Positions 23,080 through 31,408 of a DNA stretch of 64,000 bases are shown here, in pieces. A program made the position numbers and the translations under genes. The DNA is taken from positions 1-64,000 of the forward strand of contig NZ_JBILQK010000005.1 of the NCBI RefSeq assembly GCF_044373315.1, in the 5' to 3' direction. Position 1 is the first letter of the stretch; each line of letters starts with the position of its first letter. The notes under the pieces were generated by a model that did not search any database, had not been told where the DNA came from, and saw only the letters and a list, made by a program, of their open reading frames with translations. This DNA is from JACDQM01 sp044373315 (GTDB taxonomy: Bacteria > Pseudomonadota > Gammaproteobacteria > Burkholderiales > Burkholderiaceae_C).

Positions 23080-24444
23080 TCAGCTGAACTGCGTGGTGAT
23101 CGCGTCCACCACCCGGTCGTCATCGTCGACCACGGCCATCCAGGCCCATTTGTCGAAGGTGGTGCAGGGATGCGAAGGGCCTAGCGCCACGCGGTCGCCC
23201 ACGGCCGGCCCGACCACGCTGTCGGCATCCCAGCGCAGATAGGCATGCTGGTCGTTCAACCCGGTGATGGCCCAGCCTGCCGGTGCCGGATTGCGGGCCG
23301 CAGCGGGCGCCTGAGGCAGATGCCAGACCGGCAGCGGCCAGCCCTGGTCAAAGCCCACATCGCGCCGGCCCGCATTCAGCAGCGCCAGGCCGGGCTCGGG
23401 GCAGGACAGCACCTGCGTCCAGACCTCCAGCGCGGGGCGCAGGCTGGACGCGCTCTCGCCATGGCCCGCAGCGCCCAGCGGCGTGCCCAGGCGCACATCG
23501 ACCTCGGCCACCATGCGCTGATAGAGCCCGCGGTCGTGGCAGACATAGCAACCCGAACGCAGCAGACCCAGGCGCGGCCGACAGGCGCCGCCCTGGCCCG
23601 CCAGCACTGGCGCCACCAGGTCGAACAGCGCCGAGCCACCGCCGCTGAGCCACAGCGGCGCTGCGTCAGCGTCGTCCATCAGCTGCTCGGATTCGATGCC
23701 GGCCAGCACGGTCTCCACGCGCTGCTGCCAGTGCTGCAGCAAGGCACGATCAGCAGCCGATTCGCCGCTGGCTTCCAAACCCTCGTAAAAGGCCAGTCCG
23801 CGCAGCCGCAGCGCCGGGTGCTGCTGAAGTTGCCGGGCCAGAGCCAGCGCCTGCTCGGGCTGACGCACGCCGCAGCGCGAGCTGCCCAACTCGATCAGCA
23901 CATCCAGCCGCGCCTCGCCACGCGCCGCAGCACCCAGTGCCTGCCAATGCTGGGCCAGTTGCGCCAGCTGCGCGCTGGAGTCCACGAAGAAGGCCAGCTC
24001 CGGCTGGCCATGGCGGCGGCGCAGATCCAGCAGCTCGGCCAGATCGGCGGCGCTCAGCAGCTGATTGGCCAGCAAGGCGCGCCGGGCACCGGCCACCAGC
24101 CCCAGCCGCAGCTGATGCACGTTCGCAAACGTCAGCCCCCAGGCGCCTTCCGCCAGCTGCTGCTTGAACAGCTGCGGGCTCATCGTGGTCTTGCCATGCG
24201 GAGCCAGCTGCACGCCCTGCTCCTGCGCAAAGGTCTGCATCCACGTGATGTTGTGCGCCAGCGCCGATTGCCGAAGCACGGCCAGCGGCAGCGGCAGCTC
24301 AGGCGCGCCGAGACGCCAGGCGCGCTGCGCCACCTGCTCCAGCGGCAGCGGCGCCTGCAGCGCCGGAAAGCCTTTCAGCCACGGTCCCAGCCAGCCGGCA
24401 CGCGGAGTGTCCAGATCGTTGCTGTTGTTGTCGTCGTCTTGCAT
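23080..24444 (-). CDS. PLP-dependent D-amino-acid deaminase (D-serine dehydratase/glucosaminate deaminase-like)
   Basis: This 454-residue protein is a fold-type III PLP enzyme of the D-threonine aldolase/D-serine dehydratase family. The PLP lysine is Lys85 in 'LAPHGKTTM'. The barrel holds 'VDSSAQLAQLAQHW', 'LIELGSSRCGVR' and 'GLAFYEGLEAS'; the phosphate loop is 'WLSGGGSALFD'. The C-terminus has His425-x-Cys427 in 'GPSHPCTTFDKW'. Eukaryotic D-serine dehydratases bind zinc through His-x-Cys, while the aldolases use His-x-Asp, so deamination is favoured over aldol cleavage. The gene pairs with the deacylase downstream and is divergent from a ridA gene whose product would hydrolyse the released enamine/imine. 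D-glucosaminate is a plausible substrate. Confidence 0.88.
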   Translation of the reverse strand: MQDDDNNSNDLDTPRAGWLGPWLKGFPALQAPLPLEQVAQRAWRLGAPELPLPLAVLRQSALAHNITWMQTFAQEQGVQLAPHGKTTMSPQLFKQQLAEGAWGLTFANVHQLRLGLVAGARRALLANQLLSAADLAELLDLRRRHGQPELAFFVDSSAQLAQLAQHWQALGAAARGEARLDVLIELGSSRCGVRQPEQALALARQLQQHPALRLRGLAFYEGLEASGESAADRALLQHWQQRVETVLAGIESEQLMDDADAAPLWLSGGGSALFDLVAPVLAGQGGACRPRLGLLRSGCYVCHDRGLYQRMVAEVDVRLGTPLGAAGHGESASSLRPALEVWTQVLSCPEPGLALLNAGRRDVGFDQGWPLPVWHLPQAPAAARNPAPAGWAITGLNDQHAYLRWDADSVVGPAVGDRVALGPSHPCTTFDKWAWMAVVDDDDRVVDAITTQFS

Positions 24445-24455
24445 GGCGGCATCAT

Positions 24456-24470
24456 CGCAAACGGTTTGTG
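24456..24470. promoter_or_regulatory. Candidate operator of the divergent deaminase and ridA operons
   Basis: CGCAAACGGTTTGTG is a 15-base dyad with one mismatch, its core CAAAC-g-GTTTG being perfect. It lies in the 84-base gap between the divergent deaminase and ridA starts, 12 bases before the deaminase ATG. The A-rich/T-rich halves around a central CG resemble LacI- or GntR-type operators. No regulator gene is adjacent. Confidence 0.45.
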
Positions 24471-24528
24471 AAGGCTGTCTAAAGGCGAGGCTTGCATGCG
24501 CTGAGCCCGGCAGCGAGACTGCGCGCCC

Positions 24529-24945
24529 ATGAACCCCAGCACCCCCACCCCCAAGCCCAGCCGCCTCGTCTACCTGGGCGCAGAACCTAACGCCAGCGAT
24601 CGCCAGCCGCGCCCGCTGTCACCCGCCGTTCGGGCCGGTGATTTCGTCTATGTGTCGGGCCAGGTTCCGGTCGATGCCGAGGGCCAGATCGTCACTGGCG
24701 GCATCGAGGCCCAAACCCGGCAGGTGATGGCCAATCTGCAGGCCGCACTGGCCCTGGCCGGCGCCACGCTGGACGATGTCTGCAAGACCACCATCTGGCT
24801 CGAGGACGCGCGCGATTTCGGCGCCTTCAACCGCGTCTACATGGGCTACTTCCCGGGCGGCAAGCCGGCACGATCCACCGTCGAGTCGCGGCTGATGATC
24901 GCCGCCAAGGTGGAGATCGACGCGGTGGCCTACTGCCCGGTGTAG
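24529..24945 (+). CDS. ridA: RidA-family enamine/imine deaminase
   Basis: This 138-residue protein has the Rid core: 'LSPAVRAGDFVYVSGQVPVD', 'IEAQTRQVMANLQAALALAG', 'DDVCKTTIWLEDARDFGAFN', and the catalytic Arg in 'GKPARSTVES'. RidA proteins form trimers and hydrolyse reactive enamine/imine products of PLP enzymes. Here it is divergent from a PLP deaminase that would make such a product, which gives it a clear job. It heads a plus-strand operon with a hexosaminidase and an ABC importer. The N-terminus is longer than in E. coli RidA by about ten residues. Confidence 0.93.
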   Translation: MNPSTPTPKPSRLVYLGAEPNASDRQPRPLSPAVRAGDFVYVSGQVPVDAEGQIVTGGIEAQTRQVMANLQAALALAGATLDDVCKTTIWLEDARDFGAFNRVYMGYFPGGKPARSTVESRLMIAAKVEIDAVAYCPV

Positions 24946-25020
24946 GCCTTTCGCGTAGCAAGCCGCCTTGAGGCAATCTTCAGCTTTCCTTGAGGCACGC
25001 AAAAGTCGGCCCGGCGCAAG

Positions 25021-27318
25021 ATGGCCGCCATGTCCGTTTCACTTGCTGCCCCCACTGCTCAGGCCAGATCCACACCGCCGCGCATTGATGTGGGCCTGCT
25101 GCCGGCGCCACAAGCGCTGCGCCTGATGCCCGGCGCGGGGCCCGCTGTGCTGGGCCTGCGCGGTCTGCATGCGCTGCCAGCCGAGCTCGGCGCGCTGGCC
25201 CTGCGTCTGCTGCCGGCCGCGGCCGATACCGCCCCGGCTGCAGCGCTGCTGCGCTTGCATCTGCCCGCTTCCGCGGCGCTGGGCCAGCCGATACCGCAGC
25301 TGGGCGACGATGAATCCTTCCAGCTGCGCCTGTCGGCCGACGAGGTTCAGCTGACCGCGTCCACCCGGGCGGGGGCCAGCCACGGACTTCATGCGCTCTC
25401 GCAGCTGTGGATGCAGGCGCGCATCGATGGCGTCAGCCACCTGCCTGCGCTGCAGATCGAGGATGCGCCGCGCCACCCCTGGCGCGGCCTGCTGGTGGAT
25501 GTGGCCCGGCGGCCGCTGCCGATGGACGCGCTGCTGCGCCTGCTCGACACCATGGCCGCCGCGCGGCTGAACGTGCTGCACTGGCATCTCTGCGACGACC
25601 AGGCCTGGAGACTGGCTTCTGAGCGCTTTCCGCGCCTGCAGCAAATGGCCTCAGGCGGCTTTCACTACAGCCTGGACCAGGCCAGGACACTGGTGCACGA
25701 AGCGGCGGCCCGGGGCATACGCGTGCTGCCCGAGCTGGACCTGCCCGGCCATTGCTGGGCGCTGGGTCTGGCCTATCCCGAGCTGCTGTGCGAGCCGCGC
25801 CCTGGCGCAGCCCAGCGCGGCTTTGGCGTCTTCCCCTGCGCGGTCGACCCCGAACAGGATGCGCTGTACGAATTCATCGACGGCCTGCTGGCCGAATGGG
25901 CCGAGGTGTTCCCCGACCGCCACGTGCATCTGGGCGGGGACGAGATGGCGCCGCAGCCCTGGGCGCAACGTGCCGCCGCCAGGGGCACGACGCTGGCGGC
26001 GCTGCAATCGCACTACCTGAGCCGCGTAGGCGCAATCCTGCAGCGCCACGGCCGGCGGCTGGTGGCCTGGGACGAGCTGGGCGAAGCCCCGGACGCGGTG
26101 CTGCCCGCCGGCAGCGTGCTGCAAGCCTGGCGGGGCGAAGCAGCCTTGCGCTGGCCAGCCCAGGGCGTGGCCGGCCGGCTGCGCAGCGCGGGCTACTACC
26201 TCGACCAGTTGCACAGCGCGGCCTGGCATTGGCGGCGCCTGCCCGCGCCCTCAGCCGTGCCCAGCGCGCCGCAGACCGGCATGGCCTGGGCGCTGGAGGC
26301 CCAGCTGGGCACCTGGTCGTTGGAGGGCCGTCTGTGGCTGGACGCCAGCCAGGGGCCGAGGCTGTGGCTGCGCAGCAGCGGCACCCTGGCCGAAGCGCTG
26401 GCGCCGCAGCCCATCGAGGATGGCCATTGCCTCTGGCGCTTGCGGGTCGACAGTGATCTGGGCGAGCTGGAGCTGTGGGGGCCGGAAGCCGGCGCACCAA
26501 GCGACGACAGCGAGACCCTCGGCTGGCTGCGCCTGGGCAACCGGCGCGTCAGCTGCCGCTGGCAGTCGCTGGGCGTGCATGCGGCAGAGGGTTGGCCCAG
26601 CGCCGCCCCGGCTGCAGCGGCGCTGTCCGTCTGGGGCGGCGAGGCCGCGCTGTGGTCGGAGCTGATCGAGGCGCCACAGCTGGCCCTGCGCTGCGGCCCG
26701 GGCCTGCTGGCGATTGCCGAGCGTCTGTGGCGTGACCCCGCAGTGAGCACCGAGGCGCTGGCCGCCCTGCCCGCGCGGCTGGCCGCCAGCCAGCGCTGGT
26801 TGCAAGCCACGGGATGTTTGGAACCTGACCCTGCCGGCCCGCTGCTGCAGCACCTGGCCCCGGCCAACACACCGGCGCTGCGTGCGCTGGCCCTGTGGCT
26901 GGAGCCCGGCGCGGGCTATGCCCGGCATCACGCCAAGAAGCAGACGCAGACCTACCACCAGGACCAGGCGCTGGATCAGCTGGCCGATGCCTTGCCGACC
27001 GAAAGCCCCCTGATGGCCCAGCTGGGTGATGACGCCCCCGCGTGGCTCTCGGCCCTGCAGCAGCTCTTGCAGCAGCTGCCCGGCTGGCGTCAATCCCTGG
27101 CCGTGGTGCCGGCGCTGCTGCTGGATCGGCTCGAACTGCTGGCCCATCTTGGCCTGGCGCTGTGGGGCGATTCCAGGCCCATGCCAGCAGCACAGGCGCG
27201 CGCCGCGCAGCGCTGCCTGCATCAGTGCGCCGAGCTGGTGGACGAAATGGTGCCCGCCCTGGTGAATGCGCTGCAGCAGCGCCTTGATCTGCGCTGCGGG
27301 CAGGAGGGCCGCGCATGA
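25021..27318 (+). CDS. GH20 beta-N-acetylhexosaminidase with inserted domain
   Basis: This 765-residue enzyme has a GH20b N-terminal domain (about 25-150) and a catalytic barrel starting 'PWRGLLVDVARRPLPMD'. The barrel has 'LHWHLCDDQAWR', 'PELDLPGHCWA' and the catalytic Asp-Glu in 'HLGGDEM' (about 304-310), with 'LVAWDELGEA' and 'GGEAALWSEL' later. About 110 residues (roughly 425-535, Trp/Arg-rich beta sequence) are inserted between 'GYYLDQL' and 'GGEAALWSEL'. It releases terminal GlcNAc-type sugars from chitooligosaccharides by substrate-assisted catalysis. There is no convincing signal peptide, so it may act inside the cell on imported oligomers. The next gene overlaps its stop by ATGA. Confidence 0.92.
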   Translation: MAAMSVSLAAPTAQARSTPPRIDVGLLPAPQALRLMPGAGPAVLGLRGLHALPAELGALALRLLPAAADTAPAAALLRLHLPASAALGQPIPQLGDDESFQLRLSADEVQLTASTRAGASHGLHALSQLWMQARIDGVSHLPALQIEDAPRHPWRGLLVDVARRPLPMDALLRLLDTMAAARLNVLHWHLCDDQAWRLASERFPRLQQMASGGFHYSLDQARTLVHEAAARGIRVLPELDLPGHCWALGLAYPELLCEPRPGAAQRGFGVFPCAVDPEQDALYEFIDGLLAEWAEVFPDRHVHLGGDEMAPQPWAQRAAARGTTLAALQSHYLSRVGAILQRHGRRLVAWDELGEAPDAVLPAGSVLQAWRGEAALRWPAQGVAGRLRSAGYYLDQLHSAAWHWRRLPAPSAVPSAPQTGMAWALEAQLGTWSLEGRLWLDASQGPRLWLRSSGTLAEALAPQPIEDGHCLWRLRVDSDLGELELWGPEAGAPSDDSETLGWLRLGNRRVSCRWQSLGVHAAEGWPSAAPAAAALSVWGGEAALWSELIEAPQLALRCGPGLLAIAERLWRDPAVSTEALAALPARLAASQRWLQATGCLEPDPAGPLLQHLAPANTPALRALALWLEPGAGYARHHAKKQTQTYHQDQALDQLADALPTESPLMAQLGDDAPAWLSALQQLLQQLPGWRQSLAVVPALLLDRLELLAHLGLALWGDSRPMPAAQARAAQRCLHQCAELVDEMVPALVNALQQRLDLRCGQEGRA

Positions 27319-28535
27319 AACGCGCTCTGCTAATGGCTTCGATGATCGCCCTTTCAGCACAGGGCCAGGCCAAGGATCTGGAGCTGCTGCACTGGTGGAC
27401 TGCCGGCAGCGAGGCCGCGATGGTGGCCGAGCTGCGCCATCAGGCGCACAAGGCCGGCCTGCCCTTGAAGACCTCGGCCGTGGCCGGGGCGGCCAATGCC
27501 AACACGGTGCTCAAGACGCGCTTTCTGTCGGGGCAGCCTCCCTCGCTGGCGCAGACCGACAAATCGGTGCGGGTGTGGGGCGAGGCCGTGCCGCTGGCCG
27601 ACCTGGGGCCTGGTGTCGCGCAGGCCTTCACCGCGCTGCCGCATGCGGTGGCGGCCGAGCTGCGCCATGAGCAGCGTCCGGTGGCCGTGCCACTCAATGT
27701 GCACCGGCTCAATGTGATGTGGAGCAATCTGCGTCTGCTGCGCGCGCAGCAGCTGGGTGTGCCGCGCGACTGGGACGAGTTCCATGACACGGCCAAGGCC
27801 CTGCAAGCGCGCGGCGTGCTGCCGCTGGCGATCGGCAGCTCGGCCGGCCAGCGGCTGAGCCTCTTCGTCAATCTGGTGCTCGGCCGGGCGGGCCGCGATT
27901 TCTTCGAGCGCGCGCTGCTGCAGGCCGACACGCGCCTGCTGCAAAGCCCGCAGATGCAGGACTTGCTGGCCGAATTCCGCAGCCTCAAGGCCTATACCGA
28001 CGCCGGCCAGGTCAGCCGCGACTGGGCTGGCGCCACGGCATTGCTGTTGCAGGGCAAGGCGGCCTTCCAGTTCACCGGCGACTGGGCGAATGGCGAGTTC
28101 CAGAAAGCGGGCTGGCAGGCCGGACGTGACTACGACTGCAGCTCGGCACCAGGGCATGGGCGTCTGCACTATTTCGAGTTCGACCGGCTGATCTTCTTTG
28201 CTGCCGACGACCCCAAGGAAGTGGCCGCACAACGGCAGCTGGCCAGCCTGCTGCTTCAGGCCGGCACATCACGCCAGCTGGCCCAGATCAAGGGCGGCAT
28301 TCCGGTGCATCGCGCCGCCGATCTGACCGGTTTCAACGCCTGCGCGCAGCGCTCGGCCGCCGACTTCAATGCCGGTGATGAACAGGGGCAGCTGGTGCTG
28401 GCGCTCAGTGCGCGGCTGGGTGAAAGCGCCTATGGCGGCCTGCGCGATGCGCTGTCCGCCTACTGGGCCAGCGATCGAATGACGGCGCCACAGGCGCAGC
28501 GCCGGCTGATGCAGGCCATGTCGAGCAGGGACTAA
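27315..28535 (+). CDS. Sugar ABC transporter substrate-binding protein (CUT1, family 1)
   Basis: This 406-residue protein has a signal peptide (MKRALLMASMIALSAQGQA) and a mature part starting 'LELLHWWTAGSE', the usual opening of family 1 sugar-binding proteins. 'VPLNVHRLNVMWSN', 'IGSSAGQRLSLFVNLV', 'GKAAFQFTGDWANGEF' and 'QIKGGIPVHRAADLTGF' are typical of the ChvE/GtsA-like glucoside binders. It overlaps the hexosaminidase gene (ATGA) and precedes two permeases and an ATPase. The cargo is probably an N-acetylhexosamine derivative such as GlcNAc, chitobiose or N-acetylglucosaminate. Confidence 0.93.
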   Translation: MKRALLMASMIALSAQGQAKDLELLHWWTAGSEAAMVAELRHQAHKAGLPLKTSAVAGAANANTVLKTRFLSGQPPSLAQTDKSVRVWGEAVPLADLGPGVAQAFTALPHAVAAELRHEQRPVAVPLNVHRLNVMWSNLRLLRAQQLGVPRDWDEFHDTAKALQARGVLPLAIGSSAGQRLSLFVNLVLGRAGRDFFERALLQADTRLLQSPQMQDLLAEFRSLKAYTDAGQVSRDWAGATALLLQGKAAFQFTGDWANGEFQKAGWQAGRDYDCSSAPGHGRLHYFEFDRLIFFAADDPKEVAAQRQLASLLLQAGTSRQLAQIKGGIPVHRAADLTGFNACAQRSAADFNAGDEQGQLVLALSARLGESAYGGLRDALSAYWASDRMTAPQAQRRLMQAMSSRD

Positions 28536-28542
28536 AAGAATC

Positions 28543-29445
28543 ATGAAGAGCCTGATGAAGGGCCTGCGGGCCTCCGGCGCCGAACGCCGCACTGCGCTGG
28601 TCTGCCTGATACCGATGCTGCTGCTCGGCGCCGTGTTCTTCTACGGCTTCCTGTTGTGGACCGGCTGGCTGTCGCTGACGCGCTCCAACCTGCTGCCCAG
28701 CAACGATTTCGTCGGCCTGTTGCAATACCGCCGCCTGCTGGAAGACCCGCGCTGGCAGGCCTCGCTGTGGAACCTGCTGCGCTTCAGCCTGGGCTTTGTG
28801 CTGCTGCCCTTGCTGATCGGCCTGGGCCTGGCCGTGCTGCTGGACCAGCGCTTGCGCGCCGAGGGTGTGCTGCGCTGGGTCTATCTGCACCCGATGGCTT
28901 TGTCGATGGTGGTCACCGGCAGCGCCTGGCGCTGGCTGATGGACCCGGAACAAGGCCTGGCCGAAGGCGTGCGGCGCCTGGGCTGGACTGAATTCCGCTG
29001 GGATTGGCTGGCCCAGGAGGACATGGCGGTCTATGCGCTGGTGGTGGCGGCCGTCTGGCAGATCAGCGGCTTCGTGATGGCCATCTTCCTGGCCGGCCTG
29101 CGCGGCATCGACGAGAGCATGGTGCAGGCCGCCCGGCTCGACGGCGCCAGCGGCTGGACGCTGTATCGGCGCGTGCTGCTGCCCCAGCTGGGGCCCTGCC
29201 TGTTCTCGGCCTTGCTGATCCTCTTGCCCGCCGCGATCAAGACTTTCGACCTGGTGGCCGTGCTCACCGAAGGCGGCCCAGGCCAGAGCAGCGAGCTGCC
29301 CGCGTTCTACATGTTCCAGATGGCCTTCGAACGCAGCCGGCTGGGGCTGGGGGCGGCCAGCGCCATCGTGATGGTGATGATGGTGCTGTCCATCGCCCTG
29401 CCCTATGCCTTCAGGCGCAGCGCGCCGCGGAGTACGGCGGCATGA
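28543..29445 (+). CDS. Sugar ABC transporter permease (MalF type)
   Basis: This 300-residue protein has six membrane helices, the first being 'LVCLIPMLLLGAVFFYGFLL'. It carries the EAA loop 'DGASGWTLYRRVLLPQLGP', which docks the ATPase. It starts seven bases after the binding-protein gene and its stop overlaps the second permease start (ATGA). It forms the inner-membrane channel of the importer together with that permease. Confidence 0.94.
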   Translation: MKSLMKGLRASGAERRTALVCLIPMLLLGAVFFYGFLLWTGWLSLTRSNLLPSNDFVGLLQYRRLLEDPRWQASLWNLLRFSLGFVLLPLLIGLGLAVLLDQRLRAEGVLRWVYLHPMALSMVVTGSAWRWLMDPEQGLAEGVRRLGWTEFRWDWLAQEDMAVYALVVAAVWQISGFVMAIFLAGLRGIDESMVQAARLDGASGWTLYRRVLLPQLGPCLFSALLILLPAAIKTFDLVAVLTEGGPGQSSELPAFYMFQMAFERSRLGLGAASAIVMVMMVLSIALPYAFRRSAPRSTAA

Positions 29446-30254
29446 GGCGCCTGCTGCTGTACGTGATCGCAGTGCTGGCCGCCGTCATCGTGGCCATGCC
29501 GGTGCTGCTGATGTTGGCCAACAGTCTGAAGTCCGGGCTGGAGGTGCAGCAGGGCAGCTTTCTGTCCTGGCCTACCGAGCCCAGTTTTGCGGCCTGGCGC
29601 CAGGCCTGGCGTCTGCTGGCCGGCAGCTTTGGCGCCAGCCTGATGCTGGCCGTGCCGGCGGTGCTGCTGTCGGCCCTGCTGGCCGCCATCAACGGCTTCG
29701 TGCTGTGCAAATACCGCTTCAAGGGCGAGCGCTGGGTGGGGCTGCTGCTGGTGCTGGCCTTCTTTCTGCCGATCAAGGTCTATCTGCTGCCGCTGGCGAT
29801 CAGCATGGCCCGGCTAGGCCTGGACCGGTCGCTGGGGCTGCTGATCGCGATCCACGTGATCTACAGCCTGCCCTTGGCGCTGTTCTTCCGCAACCACTTC
29901 CTGTCCTTCCCGGATGAGCTGCTGCACGCGGCGCGCCTGGATGGCGCCAACTTCTGGCGCCTGCTGTGGCGCATCGTGCTGCCGCTGTCACGGCCGATCT
30001 TCGTGGTGGTGCTGATCCTGCAGTTCACGACCATATGGAACGAATACCTGTTCGGCCTGGTGTTCGGCCCTGACGGTGCGCGACCCATCACCGCGGCGCT
30101 GGCCCAGCTGGCGGCGCAGACCGAGACCGGCGCGCGGGCCTATCCACTGGAGATGGCCGCCGCGCTGCTGGCCGCAGCGCCGACGCTGCTGGTCTATCTG
30201 CTGGCGGGGCGGCATTTCACGCGCGGCCTGGTCGCCGGCGCCGTCAAGGGGTGA
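29442..30254 (+). CDS. Sugar ABC transporter permease (MalG type)
   Basis: This 270-residue protein has six predicted helices starting 'LLLYVIAVLAAVIVAMPVLL', a periplasmic segment 'SFLSWPTEPSFAAWRQAW' and the EAA loop 'LDGANFWRLLWRIVLPLSRP'. It is the partner permease of the importer. The start at 29442 overlaps the upstream stop, and its own stop overlaps the GTG start of the ATPase gene. Confidence 0.94.
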   Translation: MRRLLLYVIAVLAAVIVAMPVLLMLANSLKSGLEVQQGSFLSWPTEPSFAAWRQAWRLLAGSFGASLMLAVPAVLLSALLAAINGFVLCKYRFKGERWVGLLLVLAFFLPIKVYLLPLAISMARLGLDRSLGLLIAIHVIYSLPLALFFRNHFLSFPDELLHAARLDGANFWRLLWRIVLPLSRPIFVVVLILQFTTIWNEYLFGLVFGPDGARPITAALAQLAAQTETGARAYPLEMAAALLAAAPTLLVYLLAGRHFTRGLVAGAVKG

Positions 30255-31408
30255 CGAACACAATGATGATGACGACGATCACAACAACGACGAACGAACG
30301 CCACAGCGGCCTGCGCATCCGCGGCCTGCAAAAGCGGATTGGCGGCCAGCAGATCCTGGACGACATCCATCTCGATCTCGATCCCGGCGAGATGCTGATC
30401 CTGGTCGGCCCCTCGGGCTGCGGCAAGTCTTCCTTGCTGAACATCGTGGCCGGCCTGCAGCAGGCGGACGCCGGCGAGATCACGCTGGACGGACGACGGC
30501 TCGATGCGCTGAGCCCGCGCGAACGCGACATCGCGATGGTGTTCCAGAACTACGCGCTGTATCCGCACATGAGCGTGGCGCAGAACCTGGGCTTCGCGCT
30601 TGAAATGCAGGGCTGGCCGCGCGCGCGCCGCGAGGCCCGCGTGGCCGAAGTGGCCCAGCTGCTGCAGTTGCAGAGCCTGCTGGATCGACGCCCAGCGCAG
30701 CTCTCGGGCGGGCAGCGGCAGCGGGTGGCGATGGGACGTGCGCTGGCCCGCCATCCGCAGCTTTTCTTGTTCGATGAGCCGCTGTCCAACCTGGATGCGC
30801 AGCTGCGCGCCGAGATGCGCGGCGAGATCAAGCTGCTGCATCAGCGCCTGGGCCGCAGCGCGATCTATGTGACGCATGACCAGACCGAGGCGATGACGCT
30901 GGGCCAGCGCATCGCGGTGCTCAAGCAAGGCCGGCTGCAGCAGGTGGGCACCCCGCAGCAGGTCTACCAGCAGCCGGACAATCTCTTCGTCGCGCAGTTC
31001 CTCTCGGGCCCGGGCTTGAACCTGCTTCCGGCCCGGCTGGCGACCGACGGCGCCTTGCGCCTGCTGGCGCCCGGCACCGAGTCGCAGGAGTGGATGCCCG
31101 ACCGGGCCTGCCTGCCGCCCTTCAACAGCATGGTGGGCCGCTCCCTGCTGCTGGGCTGGCGGGCCGAGACTCTGGGCTGCAGCGAGCAGCTGCGCAGCGA
31201 GCCAGGCACGCTGCGCCTGCAGGCCCAGCTGCGCCTGATCGAGCCGCTGGGGCCGGATTGCTGCGTGCAACTGCAGCTCGGTGAGCAACGGCTGCACATG
31301 CGTCTGCCGGGCTGGCCCGCGTTGACAACCGGGCAGGAGATCCGGCTTGAATTGCCCAGCGCGTCGATGTGGGTGTTCGATGCCGAGACGGGCGAACGGC
31401 TCAGCTGA
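30251..31408 (+). CDS. Sugar ABC transporter ATPase (UgpC/MsmX/MalK type)
   Basis: This 385-residue protein starts at a GTG overlapping the permease stop (GTGA) and opens with a Met/Thr tract (MMMTTITTTTNER). The ATPase domain shows Walker A 'GPSGCGKSS', Q-loop 'VFQNYALYPHMSV', signature 'LSGGQRQRVAMGRAL', Walker B 'LFLFDEPLSNLD' and switch His in 'YVTHDQTEAM'. A MalK-like TOBE region fills residues about 250-385. It powers uptake through the two adjacent permeases. An ATG at 30263 is an alternative start. Confidence 0.95.
   Translation: MTNTMMMTTITTTTNERHSGLRIRGLQKRIGGQQILDDIHLDLDPGEMLILVGPSGCGKSSLLNIVAGLQQADAGEITLDGRRLDALSPRERDIAMVFQNYALYPHMSVAQNLGFALEMQGWPRARREARVAEVAQLLQLQSLLDRRPAQLSGGQRQRVAMGRALARHPQLFLFDEPLSNLDAQLRAEMRGEIKLLHQRLGRSAIYVTHDQTEAMTLGQRIAVLKQGRLQQVGTPQQVYQQPDNLFVAQFLSGPGLNLLPARLATDGALRLLAPGTESQEWMPDRACLPPFNSMVGRSLLLGWRAETLGCSEQLRSEPGTLRLQAQLRLIEPLGPDCCVQLQLGEQRLHMRLPGWPALTTGQEIRLELPSASMWVFDAETGERLS

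Noticed and set aside
21580..24471. Two long plus-strand frames opposite the deacylase and deaminase
   Set aside because: Compositionally biased (Gln, Arg, His) without recognisable motifs; the minus strand encodes well-defined enzymes.
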